From Hallerella succinigenes (lineage in GTDB: Bacteria; Fibrobacterota; Fibrobacteria; Fibrobacterales; Fibrobacteraceae), in NCBI RefSeq assembly GCF_002797675.1, contig NZ_PGEX01000001.1, positions 868,001-932,000 of the forward strand: a stretch of DNA of 64,000 nucleotides. Reading direction: 5' to 3'. The notes under the pieces are model-generated. The model worked only from the letters and a program-made list of their open reading frames with translations, was not told the origin of the DNA and did no database searches. The position numbers and the translations under genes were made by a program. Shown here piece after piece: positions 8,194 to 16,452 of this stretch; position 1 is the first letter of the stretch, and each line of letters begins with the position of its first letter.

Positions 8194-9159
8194 TTATGGA
8201 TCTGCACTTTCTACAAACCAAGTGAAACCTGCATTTTCAATCGTCTTAAAAGTTTCGGATAAGGATTGACCGCCCTCGGTCAGATAACCCGACGCAAAAA
8301 CGGAATCGACCACTTTGAAAAGTTCCTTTTCGTGCCCCTTAAAATAGACTTCACGACCGGCAGCACAACGAATATCCGATTTCGGGAGCAATAAGCGTGC
8401 AAGGCAAAGAATCTTCATGCAATATTCGAATGTAAGATTCGAAACATCACGTTCGGCAAGACGAGTTCCCTTGACTGGCAACAAAAAGTTTATCGGCACC
8501 GATTCAGGATTGATAGCCACCAAATCCAAAAGCATATCAACAACGTCTTCTTTGGATTCACCCATTCCGATAATTCCGCCACAACAAATTTCAAAGCCGA
8601 CACGTTGCAGCATTTGAATGTTTTGAATGCGACGCTCGTATGTGTGCGTACTGCAAATTTCAGGATAAAAACGGCGGCTCGTATTCAAATTATGATTGAT
8701 ACGGTCAAGGCCTGCAGCCTTTAAAACGCGCGCCTGGTGTTCTGTCAAAAATCCGATAGAACAGCAAATATGTGTCCCCGACTTTTTCATGCGGGCAATG
8801 CGTTCCGCCAGATTCTCAATTTCCTTATCGGTAAATCCCATGCCCGAAAGCCCAATGCAGTGTCTGGACAAATGGAATTCATTTACAAGATTGTTATTGC
8901 TATCCAGTTTTTCATCGGAGACGCTTCTGTATTTTTCAATCGGTGCTTTTGAATCACGCGACTGAGCACAATAGGCACAATTCTGTGTGCAATTTCCACT
9001 TCGCACGTTCGTCAAAATCTGAATACTGACGCGGTTGCCCTTGTATTTGGTACGAAGCGAATAAGCTGTTTCCATTAAATTTTCAAGTGCGTCGTCCGGT
9101 AAATTCAAAATTTGCAGACATTCCGCTCTGGAAAATTTCTTTTCGTCACCAGCCTTCAT
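8194..9159 (-). CDS. bioB: Biotin synthase
   Basis: This radical SAM enzyme of 321 residues inserts sulfur into dethiobiotin. The 4Fe-4S cluster that binds SAM is held by Cys57, Cys61 and Cys64 in GNCTQNCAYCAQS. Other family blocks are HNLNTSRRFYPEIC, GGIIGMGES, and PINFLLPVKGT, while the usual YNHNLDT-type block reads INHNLNT. A GAGAGG site precedes the start. No other biotin gene is in the window. It lies downstream of the DMSP-lyase-like cupin on the same strand with a 168-bp gap, so it may have its own promoter. Confidence 0.93.
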   Translation of the reverse strand: MKAGDEKKFSRAECLQILNLPDDALENLMETAYSLRTKYKGNRVSIQILTNVRSGNCTQNCAYCAQSRDSKAPIEKYRSVSDEKLDSNNNLVNEFHLSRHCIGLSGMGFTDKEIENLAERIARMKKSGTHICCSIGFLTEHQARVLKAAGLDRINHNLNTSRRFYPEICSTHTYERRIQNIQMLQRVGFEICCGGIIGMGESKEDVVDMLLDLVAINPESVPINFLLPVKGTRLAERDVSNLTFEYCMKILCLARLLLPKSDIRCAAGREVYFKGHEKELFKVVDSVFASGYLTEGGQSLSETFKTIENAGFTWFVESADP

Positions 9160-9327
9160 TATTCACCTCTCTTTCGTCAAGGCTAAATATTTTGACAAAG
9201 TATGTCATTAATTACCCTTGAAATTCAATAATTCCCGTATGCGAAAACGGCTTCTTTGCCATCGCGCAAACGTCATTGGTCAAGATGTTTTTACTCTTGA
9301 CATCCGTATTCATCGTTTCGCATTCTA

Positions 9328-9930
9328 TCACACATATTTCGAAAGCGTCACCACATCTTCGCCGCTCCATGTGTAAAGAGCCAGCAGAGGTTCTTCAGTT
9401 GTCCGCATAGAATGAATACGATTCGACGGGTGCAGAACAAATTCACCCGGATGGCGAACCGTTGTCACACCGTCCAAAGTCCACTCAGCATGTCCCGAAA
9501 GCACGATATAAAGTTCCGTTGCAGGATGATAATGAGCCGGATAAAACGTATTCTTTCCCAAGAGCGTAAATCCATAGCAAAAATGCTCATCGCGAAAAGG
9601 CGCTTCGGGACCAAGAATTTCGCCCCAGCCCATTCGACTGCCCAAATCAGGCATGTCGGGACGCGGCTTGTAATTATACTTCCATGGTAAAAAAGGAAGT
9701 ACCGGTTTTAAAGCCTTTAACAAGCCCTCTGTTTCGGAACTTCCAAATTGAATCGCTTCCTCAAGCCAACGAATCAACGGCGAATTACTTTTTTCGAAAG
9801 TCCCTATCGAGGGTGGAATTTCTCGCATCACGAATTTAGCTGCTTCTTGACCGATGTCGTCGTTTATTTGCGCACGTCCATTCAGAAAACGCTTGGATTC
9901 TTCGATTAGGTGGTCTATGAAATTTGGCAT
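9328..9930 (-). CDS. Cupin related to dimethylsulfoniopropionate lyases (DddL/DddQ type)
   Basis: The protein has 200 residues: a helical N-terminal part to about 80, then a single cupin barrel. The metal-site motif is FYPAHYHPATELY with His133, His135, Glu139 and Tyr141. The second motif supplies His173 (HPSNRIHSM), followed by LLALYTWSG near the end. These are the residue types that bind the metal and act in DMSP lyases, which release dimethylsulfide and acrylate. Many gut homologues have no proven substrate, so lyase activity on DMSP itself is uncertain. A GAGGAG site lies 5 nt before the ATG, and the gene starts 16 bp after the methyltransferase stop. Confidence 0.75.
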   Translation of the reverse strand: MPNFIDHLIEESKRFLNGRAQINDDIGQEAAKFVMREIPPSIGTFEKSNSPLIRWLEEAIQFGSSETEGLLKALKPVLPFLPWKYNYKPRPDMPDLGSRMGWGEILGPEAPFRDEHFCYGFTLLGKNTFYPAHYHPATELYIVLSGHAEWTLDGVTTVRHPGEFVLHPSNRIHSMRTTEEPLLALYTWSGEDVVTLSKYV

Positions 9931-10576
9931 CCAACTCCTCGCATTTTTACTTCTTGCTCGACTTTAACACAGCCACCGTATGGCCAATGACTTCACCCTG
10001 CAAAAACGCTTTATAAGCTTCTGCAGCCGTGAGTTTTAAGGATTCCAGCGATTTTTCGATTTCGAAGGCGTTCTTCCCAGATTCCTTTACCGAAATGCTA
10101 GCGAATGCTTTCTGCAGATCGCTGGCTCGGTAGAAGCGGAACGGGCCAAGTCCAGCCTTTTCTTGCGCGGCATAGCCCGAAATCACATCTTCAGGTTCCG
10201 CCTGAACTTTCCAGGAATAGGTGAAAATTTCAGACGAAAACTCAGCCAATTCACCGAGTCGAATCAACGCACTAAGCGGTACGCGACCACCGAGAGTTGA
10301 ATAAACGGCTCCCTTTTCCGACAGGTAATCACGAGCCTGCCTAAGCGCCAGGTAATGCAAATCCAGCATCTGCTCATGCACAAATTCCGGTATCACTTCC
10401 TCACGTTTTTCCAAATAATGTCCACTATTACGTTCGTCTTCGATCTTGATATTATCGGTCAACGGGACATTAGGCAAATTTTCGTAAATCACGTCATAAC
10501 GGCGGTCACTGTTTTCAAGAGGACGCAAAAGATCCCCCGCTCCAAATTCCAATTTTACCGAATCTGCATTTTTCAA

Positions 10577-10584
10577 ATTCTTTT
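10577..10584. repeat. Target-site duplication, left copy (ATTCTTTT)
   Basis: The 8-bp sequence ATTCTTTT is directly repeated at 12054-12061 on the other side of the insertion sequence. Eight base pairs is the usual duplication length for ISL3 elements. Confidence 0.9.
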
Positions 10585-12053
10585 GAGGCATCATCAATAT
10601 GTGTGGTAGCATTTAGGCAGCCTTGCTAGATGATTCTCTCGATTCCGATTCCCATTCGTAGGCTATCTTTACATCGACATAGGAACAGCTCAACATTATC
10701 AGCGACAGCATGTTGTTCATGTTCCTGAAGCCATAGGCAGTCCGTATCAGTAGCTTTATCTTGTTGTTCGTCGCCTCGATCCTTGCGTTTGACACGCCCA
10801 GCCTGATTGTGTTGAGGATTCCGTCGTAGTTACGCTTGATCTTTGCGTACAGATCCTTGACTGAGCCGATGCGTGAGTGGCTTGCACGCCACAGCCACCT
10901 GTCCAGATTTTCCCTGGCATCGTCATAGCCCATCTTCAGGATGATGCGCAGTTCCTCCTTGAGCTGGTATGCCCTGTAGAGACGCGGATAGCGGCTTGCT
11001 ATGAGTTCTATTTTTCTCTGCTGGCTTTCGTTAAGGTTCTCTGGAGCCTTGCCCAGAGCGTACCTGGAGTTCTTTATCCCCTCCGCGGTGCGGTCCTTCG
11101 GGACGCTATCCTTCGTGGGCCTGCCTCGGCCCCGTTTCTGATTGCGGTTTTCCTTGCGGGCCTCCTTCCAGGTTTCCACACGGACCTTGTCCAGGGCTTC
11201 TGTCGCCCACTGTACGACATGGAAGCTGTCCACGCACCGTTCGGCATTGGGCAGGAACTCCTCGATGCTTGACCTTATCCACTTGGCTCCGTCACAAGTC
11301 ACAAGCTCCACGCCCTTGCGCTGCTCTTCGCTGAGTTCCCTCATGAAGAGGTCCAGCACCTCCTTCCCGTAGCCCTCGTGGACCCAGATCACGCAGCGCC
11401 TGTCGTGATCCACTACCACCGTTATGTACTTGTGCCCTTTCTTGTAGCTGGTCTCGTCGATGCCTATGCGCCTGAAGATGCAGCCTGCCTTGATCGGCCT
11501 TGTGTCCAGGCAATCCCATACGCGGTCGGCAATTTCCCCCACGGTATTCCAGGCGATGCGTAGCTGCTTTGCGACAGCCTTTTTCGACATGCTGCATACG
11601 GCCCATGCGACCTGCTGCTCGAAGGCGTCGGTGAAGCCTGACCTGTGGCTTGCCCACGGCACCTTCACCGTTTTTACGCCGCATTTCTTGCACTTCACCC
11701 TGTAGGTGTCCATCCTGATGAAGCCCATCTTCGTGCCGAGATCGAGCGTCCGCCATACCCTCTGTTCCCGGCCGTTGTCGTAGAGCTTCCCTTTTCGCCC
11801 ACAACAGCCGCACCTGCTGGCGTTGCCCTTGGTGAGTCTTACCGTGATGGTGACCGTGGTGTCGGTTTGCTCCTGCTTGACGACTGAACAGCCGTTGACA
11901 TTGAAGATGGATTTGTATAATTTTGACATGGGCTTTTTCTTCTGTTTTTTTTGGCGATTAAATTTTAGAAAATAGCCCATTTTTTTGTTTGATTTAGGCG
12001 AAAGTCAACAAAAAAAGGGTGGCGAAGCCACCCACACATGTTGATGAAGAGCC
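10585..12053 (-). mobile_element. ISL3-family insertion sequence, complete, 1469 bp
   Basis: The element has imperfect 22-bp terminal inverted repeats, 10585-10606 and 12032-12053, that match at 17 of 22 positions and share TCATCAA and ATGTGTGG. It carries one transposase gene and is flanked by exact 8-bp direct repeats. A hairpin of the type GGGTGGC/GCCACCC lies just inside the right end. The undamaged ends, exact duplication and intact host frames on both sides indicate a recent insertion. Confidence 0.92.
10613..11980 (-). CDS. ISL3-family transposase
   Basis: Up to 455 residues; an internal ATG at 11929 (MSKLYKSIF) is the more likely start, giving 438. The N-terminus has a zinc ribbon (CGCCGRKG and CKKCG), followed by a helix-turn-helix-like region typical of ISL3. 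The DDE catalytic residues are seen as IGIDETSYKKG, LVTCDGAKWI and RIEATNNKIKLLIRTAYGF. The length is normal and no frameshift or stop is visible, so the protein should be active. It lies inside the methyltransferase gene in the same orientation. Confidence 0.95.
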   Translation of the reverse strand: MGYFLKFNRQKKQKKKPMSKLYKSIFNVNGCSVVKQEQTDTTVTITVRLTKGNASRCGCCGRKGKLYDNGREQRVWRTLDLGTKMGFIRMDTYRVKCKKCGVKTVKVPWASHRSGFTDAFEQQVAWAVCSMSKKAVAKQLRIAWNTVGEIADRVWDCLDTRPIKAGCIFRRIGIDETSYKKGHKYITVVVDHDRRCVIWVHEGYGKEVLDLFMRELSEEQRKGVELVTCDGAKWIRSSIEEFLPNAERCVDSFHVVQWATEALDKVRVETWKEARKENRNQKRGRGRPTKDSVPKDRTAEGIKNSRYALGKAPENLNESQQRKIELIASRYPRLYRAYQLKEELRIILKMGYDDARENLDRWLWRASHSRIGSVKDLYAKIKRNYDGILNTIRLGVSNARIEATNNKIKLLIRTAYGFRNMNNMLSLIMLSCSYVDVKIAYEWESESRESSSKAA

Positions 12054-12061
12054 ATTCTTTT
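12054..12061. repeat. Target-site duplication, right copy (ATTCTTTT)
   Basis: Identical to 10577-10584. Deleting the element and one copy restores the methyltransferase reading frame exactly. Confidence 0.9.
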
Positions 12062-12410
12062 TAATGTTTTCGGCAGCGGTATCCACCACACTCTTCAGCA
12101 AATCCGTAAAGCCTACGCGTTTTACGCCCAGAAGTTCAACGCCTGTCAAGACATCTATTCCGGAACCTGTGCCAATCGATGCAAACGCGTCCAAATCATG
12201 CCCCGCTTTTTCGCGAATCAGCTTGAACGCAGGAGCCGCAATATACGCCACCCAATCACTCGTAATATCTTCGGTCTTAGGCAAATAGGCATGATCCGTG
12301 ATTGTCACGGAAAGATAATCTTGAATGTTTTTGGGAAACTCTTCCAAAGACAGATATTTTTTTACATCCACTAAAATGCCCATTTATATGTAACCTCACT
12401 TTTTTTACAA

Positions 12411-12440
12411 AGTATAGATGCCACATATTGTTGCGTCCAA
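12411..12440 (-). promoter_or_regulatory. Sigma70-like promoter of the methyltransferase-cupin operon
   Basis: On the minus strand a -35 TTGGAC and a -10 TATACT are separated by 18 nt. The -10 lies about 28 nt before ATG 12383, and a GAGG site follows. It runs divergently from the metK promoter. Confidence 0.55.
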
Positions 12441-12498
12441 TACAAATTTCCTAACACTTGCTATCAATTTTTTGTATAAGTGAAACGTCATTTTTCGG

Positions 12499-12527
12499 TT
12501 GACAATATTTATGCATCTATGTAGATT
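12499..12527 (+). promoter_or_regulatory. Sigma70-like promoter of metK
   Basis: A consensus -35 TTGACA at 12499-12504 and a -10 TAGATT at 12522-12527 are separated by 17 nt. The predicted transcript has a leader of about 90 nt before metK. I could not match this leader to a known SAM riboswitch. Confidence 0.55.
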
Positions 12528-12624
12528 TAAGCATAGTTGTTTCGATCGTGTATTTTTCAGCACTTGGGAATGATCAAAAACGCGACGTTCTTTTCGGTGC
12601 TGTTAGCAAAAGGAGCCGAACACA

Positions 12625-13815
12625 ATGGCACATTATCTCTTCACTTCCGAATCCGTGTCCAAGGGACACCCAGACAAAGTTTGCGACCAAATTTCTGACG
12701 CAATTCTCGACGCCTGCCTTGCGCAGGATCCGGACAGTCGCGTCGCTTGCGAAACTCTAGCTAACACCGGTCTCGTCGTGATTTCCGGTGAAATTTCTAC
12801 AAAAGCAGTTATCGATTGCCAGCAAATCGCACGCAAGACAATCAAGAGCATTGGCTATGTGAATCCGGAACTCGCTTTTGATTACAAAGGTTGCTCCGTC
12901 CTCGTAGCAGTAGACAAGCAGTCCCCAGACATTGCCCAGGGCGTAGATGCTAAAGCCGCCGAAGGCAAGGAAGACGATAAGCAGGGCGCAGGAGATCAAG
13001 GCATGATGTTCGGTTTCGCAGTCAACGAAACCAAGGAACTGATGCCGCTTCCGATTAGCCTTGCGCACAAACTCGTGGAAGAAATTCAGAACCTCCGCGA
13101 AAATGGAAAAATCAAATGGCTCCGTCCTGATGCAAAATCTCAGGTGACTGTCGAGTATGACGAAAACGACAAGCCGGTGCGCGTCGATACCGTGGTGCTC
13201 AGCACCCAACATGATGAATTCGTGAACGGCAAGGAACTCAAGCATTCCACTATTGAGAAGGAAATCATCAAAAAGCTCATCAAGAAGGTGATTCCCTCAA
13301 AACTTTTGGATAAGAATACTCGTTTTCTCATCAATCCGACCGGAAAGTTTGTCATTGGCGGTCCGCATGGTGACTGCGGTCTCACAGGCCGTAAGATCAT
13401 TGTGGACACCTACGGTGGCATGGGCCGTCACGGCGGTGGCGCCTTCAGTGGCAAGGATCCGTCCAAGGTTGACCGAAGCGGAGCCTACGCGGCACGCTAC
13501 GTTGCAAAGAACATCGTTGCCGCAGGCCTTGCAGACCGTTGCGAGGTGCAAATCGCTTATGCAATCGGATATTCCAAGCCGGTTTCCGTTCTCGTGAACA
13601 CCTTCAAAACAGGCAAGATTGACGACCGCAAAATCGAAGAAATCGTCAAGAAAACCTTTGACCTTTCTCCGGCCGGCATCGTGAAAATGCTTGACTTGAA
13701 GAAGCCCGGTTACCTGGCAACCGCTGCACTCGGCCACTTCGGTCGCACAGGCACGCGCTTCACCTGGGAAAAAACAGACAAGGCTGCCATATTGAAGAAA
13801 CTTGCGAAAGTGTAA
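12625..13815 (+). CDS. metK: S-adenosylmethionine synthetase
   Basis: The protein has 396 residues, the normal length. It makes SAM from methionine and ATP. Family motifs include the N-terminal [17 protein letters not shown] with the catalytic His, [11 protein letters not shown] near 126-136, and [16 protein letters not shown] near 272-287. AAAGGAG lies just before the start. It opens the plus-strand side of the sulfur amino acid block. It is divergent from the methyltransferase gene, whose enzyme would use its product, and convergent with the broken ABC binding protein gene. Confidence 0.97.
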   Translation: MAHYLFTSESVSKGHPDKVCDQISDAILDACLAQDPDSRVACETLANTGLVVISGEISTKAVIDCQQIARKTIKSIGYVNPELAFDYKGCSVLVAVDKQSPDIAQGVDAKAAEGKEDDKQGAGDQGMMFGFAVNETKELMPLPISLAHKLVEEIQNLRENGKIKWLRPDAKSQVTVEYDENDKPVRVDTVVLSTQHDEFVNGKELKHSTIEKEIIKKLIKKVIPSKLLDKNTRFLINPTGKFVIGGPHGDCGLTGRKIIVDTYGGMGRHGGGAFSGKDPSKVDRSGAYAARYVAKNIVAAGLADRCEVQIAYAIGYSKPVSVLVNTFKTGKIDDRKIEEIVKKTFDLSPAGIVKMLDLKKPGYLATAALGHFGRTGTRFTWEKTDKAAILKKLAKV

Positions 13816-13841
13816 ATCGGCAAAATCGAATAATTATGATG

Positions 13842-13869
13842 AAAGGCTCGTCAAGTGACGAGCCTTTTT
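13842..13869. terminator. Bidirectional intrinsic terminator after metK
   Basis: A 12-bp stem (AAAGGCTCGTCA with its complement, AG loop) is followed by a T-run. It lies between metK and the converging substrate-binding protein gene. Confidence 0.85.
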
Positions 13870-13888
13870 GATTATAACCAGCGAATGA

Positions 13889-14865
13889 TTACTTATTCCA
13901 ATCCACTTCACGGTAGATTTTTTCGGTGAATTCATCGGCATTCAGCTGCAGGTATCCGACTTTATGCAGCAGATCCGCAAAATAATGCAAATCGGCTTTC
14001 AAGTTTCGACCACTCTTGATTTTCTGTTCGGGAGACTGGTATTCGTACGACTTGATGAGTGCTGTCGCAAATTCTTTGTCTTCGATAGCGGAATGCTTAC
14101 CGGCCTGCATGAGTTCCACGGTTTCTTCCGGATGTTCACTGATCCAAGCATGGGCCTGTTCAAGAGCGCGGAGAAGAGCCTTGATTTTTCCCGGTTCTTT
14201 TTCCAGAAGGATACCCGAAACATAATAGAAGCAGCAATAACGACCTGCGAAAACAGGATCGGTTGCCACATCCATAATGACGTCTGCCTTGCCCGATTTT
14301 TCGTAAGCAGAAGCGAGGGGATCCCAAATAGCCGCCGCATCAATCTGCCCCTGTTCTAAAGCCGCAAGTGCCAAGTTGCCATCGGCATACGGCAAGAAAT
14401 GCACCTGATTGTCTTCAGGCTTTGTCGAAACGCCTCCTAAAGACAGCCAAAGACTAGCCGCCTGATGCGGAGTACCGCCAATTTCATCGACAGCAATCTT
14501 TTTTCCCCTCAGGTCAGAAGCTTTCTTGTAAGGCGACCCCTTTTTCACCAGAACCTTGATACATCCGATGTGAATACCGTCAACAATCTTGATATCTACA
14601 CCGTTTTCAATCGCCTGGAAAAACTGAAAGTCCGAATTCGTAAGCGCATAGGTCCCCTTGCTAAGCCCCAGCTTACGCGTTTCACTGTCAGCCGCAATCA
14701 GTTTCGCGTCAATTCCTTCTTCGGCAAAGAATCCTTTTTCTTTCGCCACATAAAAAGGAGCTGCGCATTCTTTTCGACCTGGTTATCCCCGTTACAAGCT
14801 TCGATCAGCAAAGCAAATCCCAAGGCGAGCAGAGCGATCAAGTAAATTTTATAGTTATTCTTCAT
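13889..14865 (-). pseudogene. ABC-type substrate-binding protein (SsuA/NMT1-like), frameshifted
   Basis: A lipoprotein start lies at ATG 14865 with AAGGAA upstream and encodes a signal with Cys (LLIEACNGD). Its frame is lost near 14760-14785, and the mature domain continues in another frame as APFYVAKEKGFFAEEGIDAK down to the stop at 13889. The mature part has blocks typical of nitrate/sulfonate/thiamine-precursor binding proteins (DLRGKKIAVDEIGGTPHQ, ALEQGQIDAAAIWDPLAS). About 20 residues expected between the lipobox and APFYVAKE are missing, so a small deletion rather than a single base change is likely. No permease or ATPase gene is adjacent. A sequencing error cannot be excluded. Confidence 0.75.
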
Positions 14866-14945
14866 CGCAAATTATTCCTTAAAAAATTCCCGAAAAACAA
14901 GTTTTCAGTTTTCCGGGAACGTTGTCTTGTATCATTAACTCAAGT

Positions 14946-15503
14946 CTACTTGATGTTTTCGCGCCATGTAGCAGGCTTGAATTCATCTACGATGGGCAAC
15001 AGACGCTGATCCACATCGATTTTCAGAACCGAGTTGAAGTTGTTCGTCGCGATCATCTGAGCAGCAAATCCTACGACCGTCACCAATTCGCTATCGCTAA
15101 AGAACTTCTTCAAGCTAGCGATCAGCTCGTCGGAAACCTTAGTCGGATCCTTCACGATCTGGTGAGCAAGTTCAATCAACAACCCTTCCTTTTCGTCGAA
15201 CTCAAAATCCTTCGGATCGATTCCCAGAGCCTTCAAGTCGCTAATAAAGAACAGCGAGCAGAGCTGGCAACTGTTGGTGGTAGAAATCGCATGTGCATAA
15301 ATGGTCGAAGCTCGGAGTCCCACCACTTCTACAAGGCGGTTCCAGCTCGTGTACCAACCCATAAAGGCATCATAGGTAGCGTAATCCTGGAGCAGCGCCC
15401 GCTTCATGTTGGTAATCTTGCCTGCAGCAACCAACTTTTCATAGGCTTCCTTGGCCTTGCCCTGGGCTTCTTCGGCAGATTCGATAAATTTTACTCTTGC
15501 CAT
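14946..15503 (-). CDS. Carboxymuconolactone decarboxylase/AhpD-like protein
   Basis: The 185-residue all-helical protein carries Cys79-x-x-Cys82 in STTNSCQLCSLFF with a nearby His71, the arrangement of the AhpD peroxidase-reductase active site. It may act as a thiol peroxidase or disulfide partner; many members lack a defined substrate. A GGAGAG site precedes the start. It lies 23 bp downstream of the mccA-like gene on the same strand and is probably the last intact gene of the metY-mccB-mccA run, which suggests a thiol-related role. Confidence 0.8.
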   Translation of the reverse strand: MARVKFIESAEEAQGKAKEAYEKLVAAGKITNMKRALLQDYATYDAFMGWYTSWNRLVEVVGLRASTIYAHAISTTNSCQLCSLFFISDLKALGIDPKDFEFDEKEGLLIELAHQIVKDPTKVSDELIASLKKFFSDSELVTVVGFAAQMIATNNFNSVLKIDVDQRLLPIVDEFKPATWRENIK

Positions 15504-15526
15504 TTTTTCTCTCCTTGTTTTAAGGC

Positions 15527-16438
15527 CTAGACATACAGGCCCTTGCTAAAGTAACGATCTCCGCGGTCGGGTGCCACAAAGACAATGTTTCCCCGGGCGC
15601 CCGCTGCAATCAACTTCTTTGCAGCAGCAAAGGCCGCACCGGAAGAAGAACCGGCGATAATCCCTTCTTTCTGGGCAAGTTCACGGGCCCCGCCAAAGGC
15701 ATCCTCGTCATTAATTTTGATAACCCGGTCCACCAGCGAAATATCCATGGTATCGGCTATGAAATCGTTTCCGATTCCTTCGATATTGTAATCGCCATGT
15801 TCGCCGCCACCTATGGTAGAGCCCACGGGATCGGCAAGCACACCCTGGATTTTCGGATTCTTTTCCTTGAGGTAGTGGAGGATTCCAGAATAAGTTCCGC
15901 CGCTCCCTGCACCCGCCACCACATAGTTGACATGGCCATCCAAATCCTTATAGATTTCAGGTCCCGTGGTTTCGTAATGGGCGCGGGGATTCGCCGGATT
16001 GCGGAACTGGCGCAGCGAAACCGCACCGGGAATCGTCTTCAAAAGCTCTTCCGCTTTCTTTTCAGCTCCCAGCATGCCCTCTTCACGAGGTGTGTTGATG
16101 AGTTCTGCACCCAGAGCCCGCAAAAGAATCTGCTTTTCCTGGGAGAACTTATTCGGTACCACGAAAATCACCCGCAGGCCACGATTCAGGGCGGCAAAGG
16201 CAATTCCAAGTCCCGTATTTCCCGCCGTCGCTTCGATAATGGTTCCGCCCGGTTTCAGCGATCCCTCTTCCAAGGCAGCATTGACCATGTAAAGGCCCGT
16301 GCGATCCTTGACGCTTCCCGACGGATTCCACAGTTCCAGTTTCGCGAAAAGTTTTACACCTTCAGGGACACCGACATGAGAAAGCCTTACCAGCGGAGTA
16401 TGGCCAATCAAGGCCTGCATGGATTCATAGTAGTGCAT
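15527..16438 (-). CDS. PLP-dependent cysteine synthase/cystathionine beta-synthase-like (MccA/CysK type)
   Basis: The start is placed at ATG 16438 because GGAGGG lies 9 nt upstream; the TTG two codons earlier is too close to it. The result is 303 residues. The PLP lysine is Lys44 (NPSGSVKDRTGLY), with EATAGNTGLG and GAGSGGTYSG loops. Next to an mccB-like gene, it is most likely an O-acetylserine-dependent cystathionine beta-synthase for reverse transsulfuration. A second O-acetylserine sulfhydrylase or another beta-replacement enzyme is possible. The gap to the mccB-like gene is 14 bp. Confidence 0.82.
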   Translation of the reverse strand: MHYYESMQALIGHTPLVRLSHVGVPEGVKLFAKLELWNPSGSVKDRTGLYMVNAALEEGSLKPGGTIIEATAGNTGLGIAFAALNRGLRVIFVVPNKFSQEKQILLRALGAELINTPREEGMLGAEKKAEELLKTIPGAVSLRQFRNPANPRAHYETTGPEIYKDLDGHVNYVVAGAGSGGTYSGILHYLKEKNPKIQGVLADPVGSTIGGGEHGDYNIEGIGNDFIADTMDISLVDRVIKINDEDAFGGARELAQKEGIIAGSSSGAAFAAAKKLIAAGARGNIVFVAPDRGDRYFSKGLYV

Positions 16439-16452
16439 ATCCAAATACCCTC

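Larger units (their letters stand above)
9947..12383 (-). pseudogene. SAM-dependent methyltransferase gene split by an ISL3-type insertion
   Basis: The two halves are 12383-12054 (110 codons) and 10576-9947 (209 codons plus stop). Removing the element and one copy of the 8-bp repeat restores a single 319-codon frame across the junction (AENIKKN|LKNADSVKLEF). The SAM loop is IGTGSGIDVLTG at about 70-81, with YENLPNVP as the catalytic-loop candidate near 145 and a later STLGGRVPLS block. The order and several blocks resemble the N-terminal domain of plant methionine S-methyltransferase, although I could not align it. It is the first gene of a unit with the DMSP-lyase-like cupin and is divergent from metK. 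It is probably inactive in this strain. Confidence 0.8.

Noticed and set aside
12384-12624. Known SAM riboswitch upstream of metK
   Set aside because: I looked for S-box, SAM-II and SAM-IV type core sequences in the leader and found none that fit.
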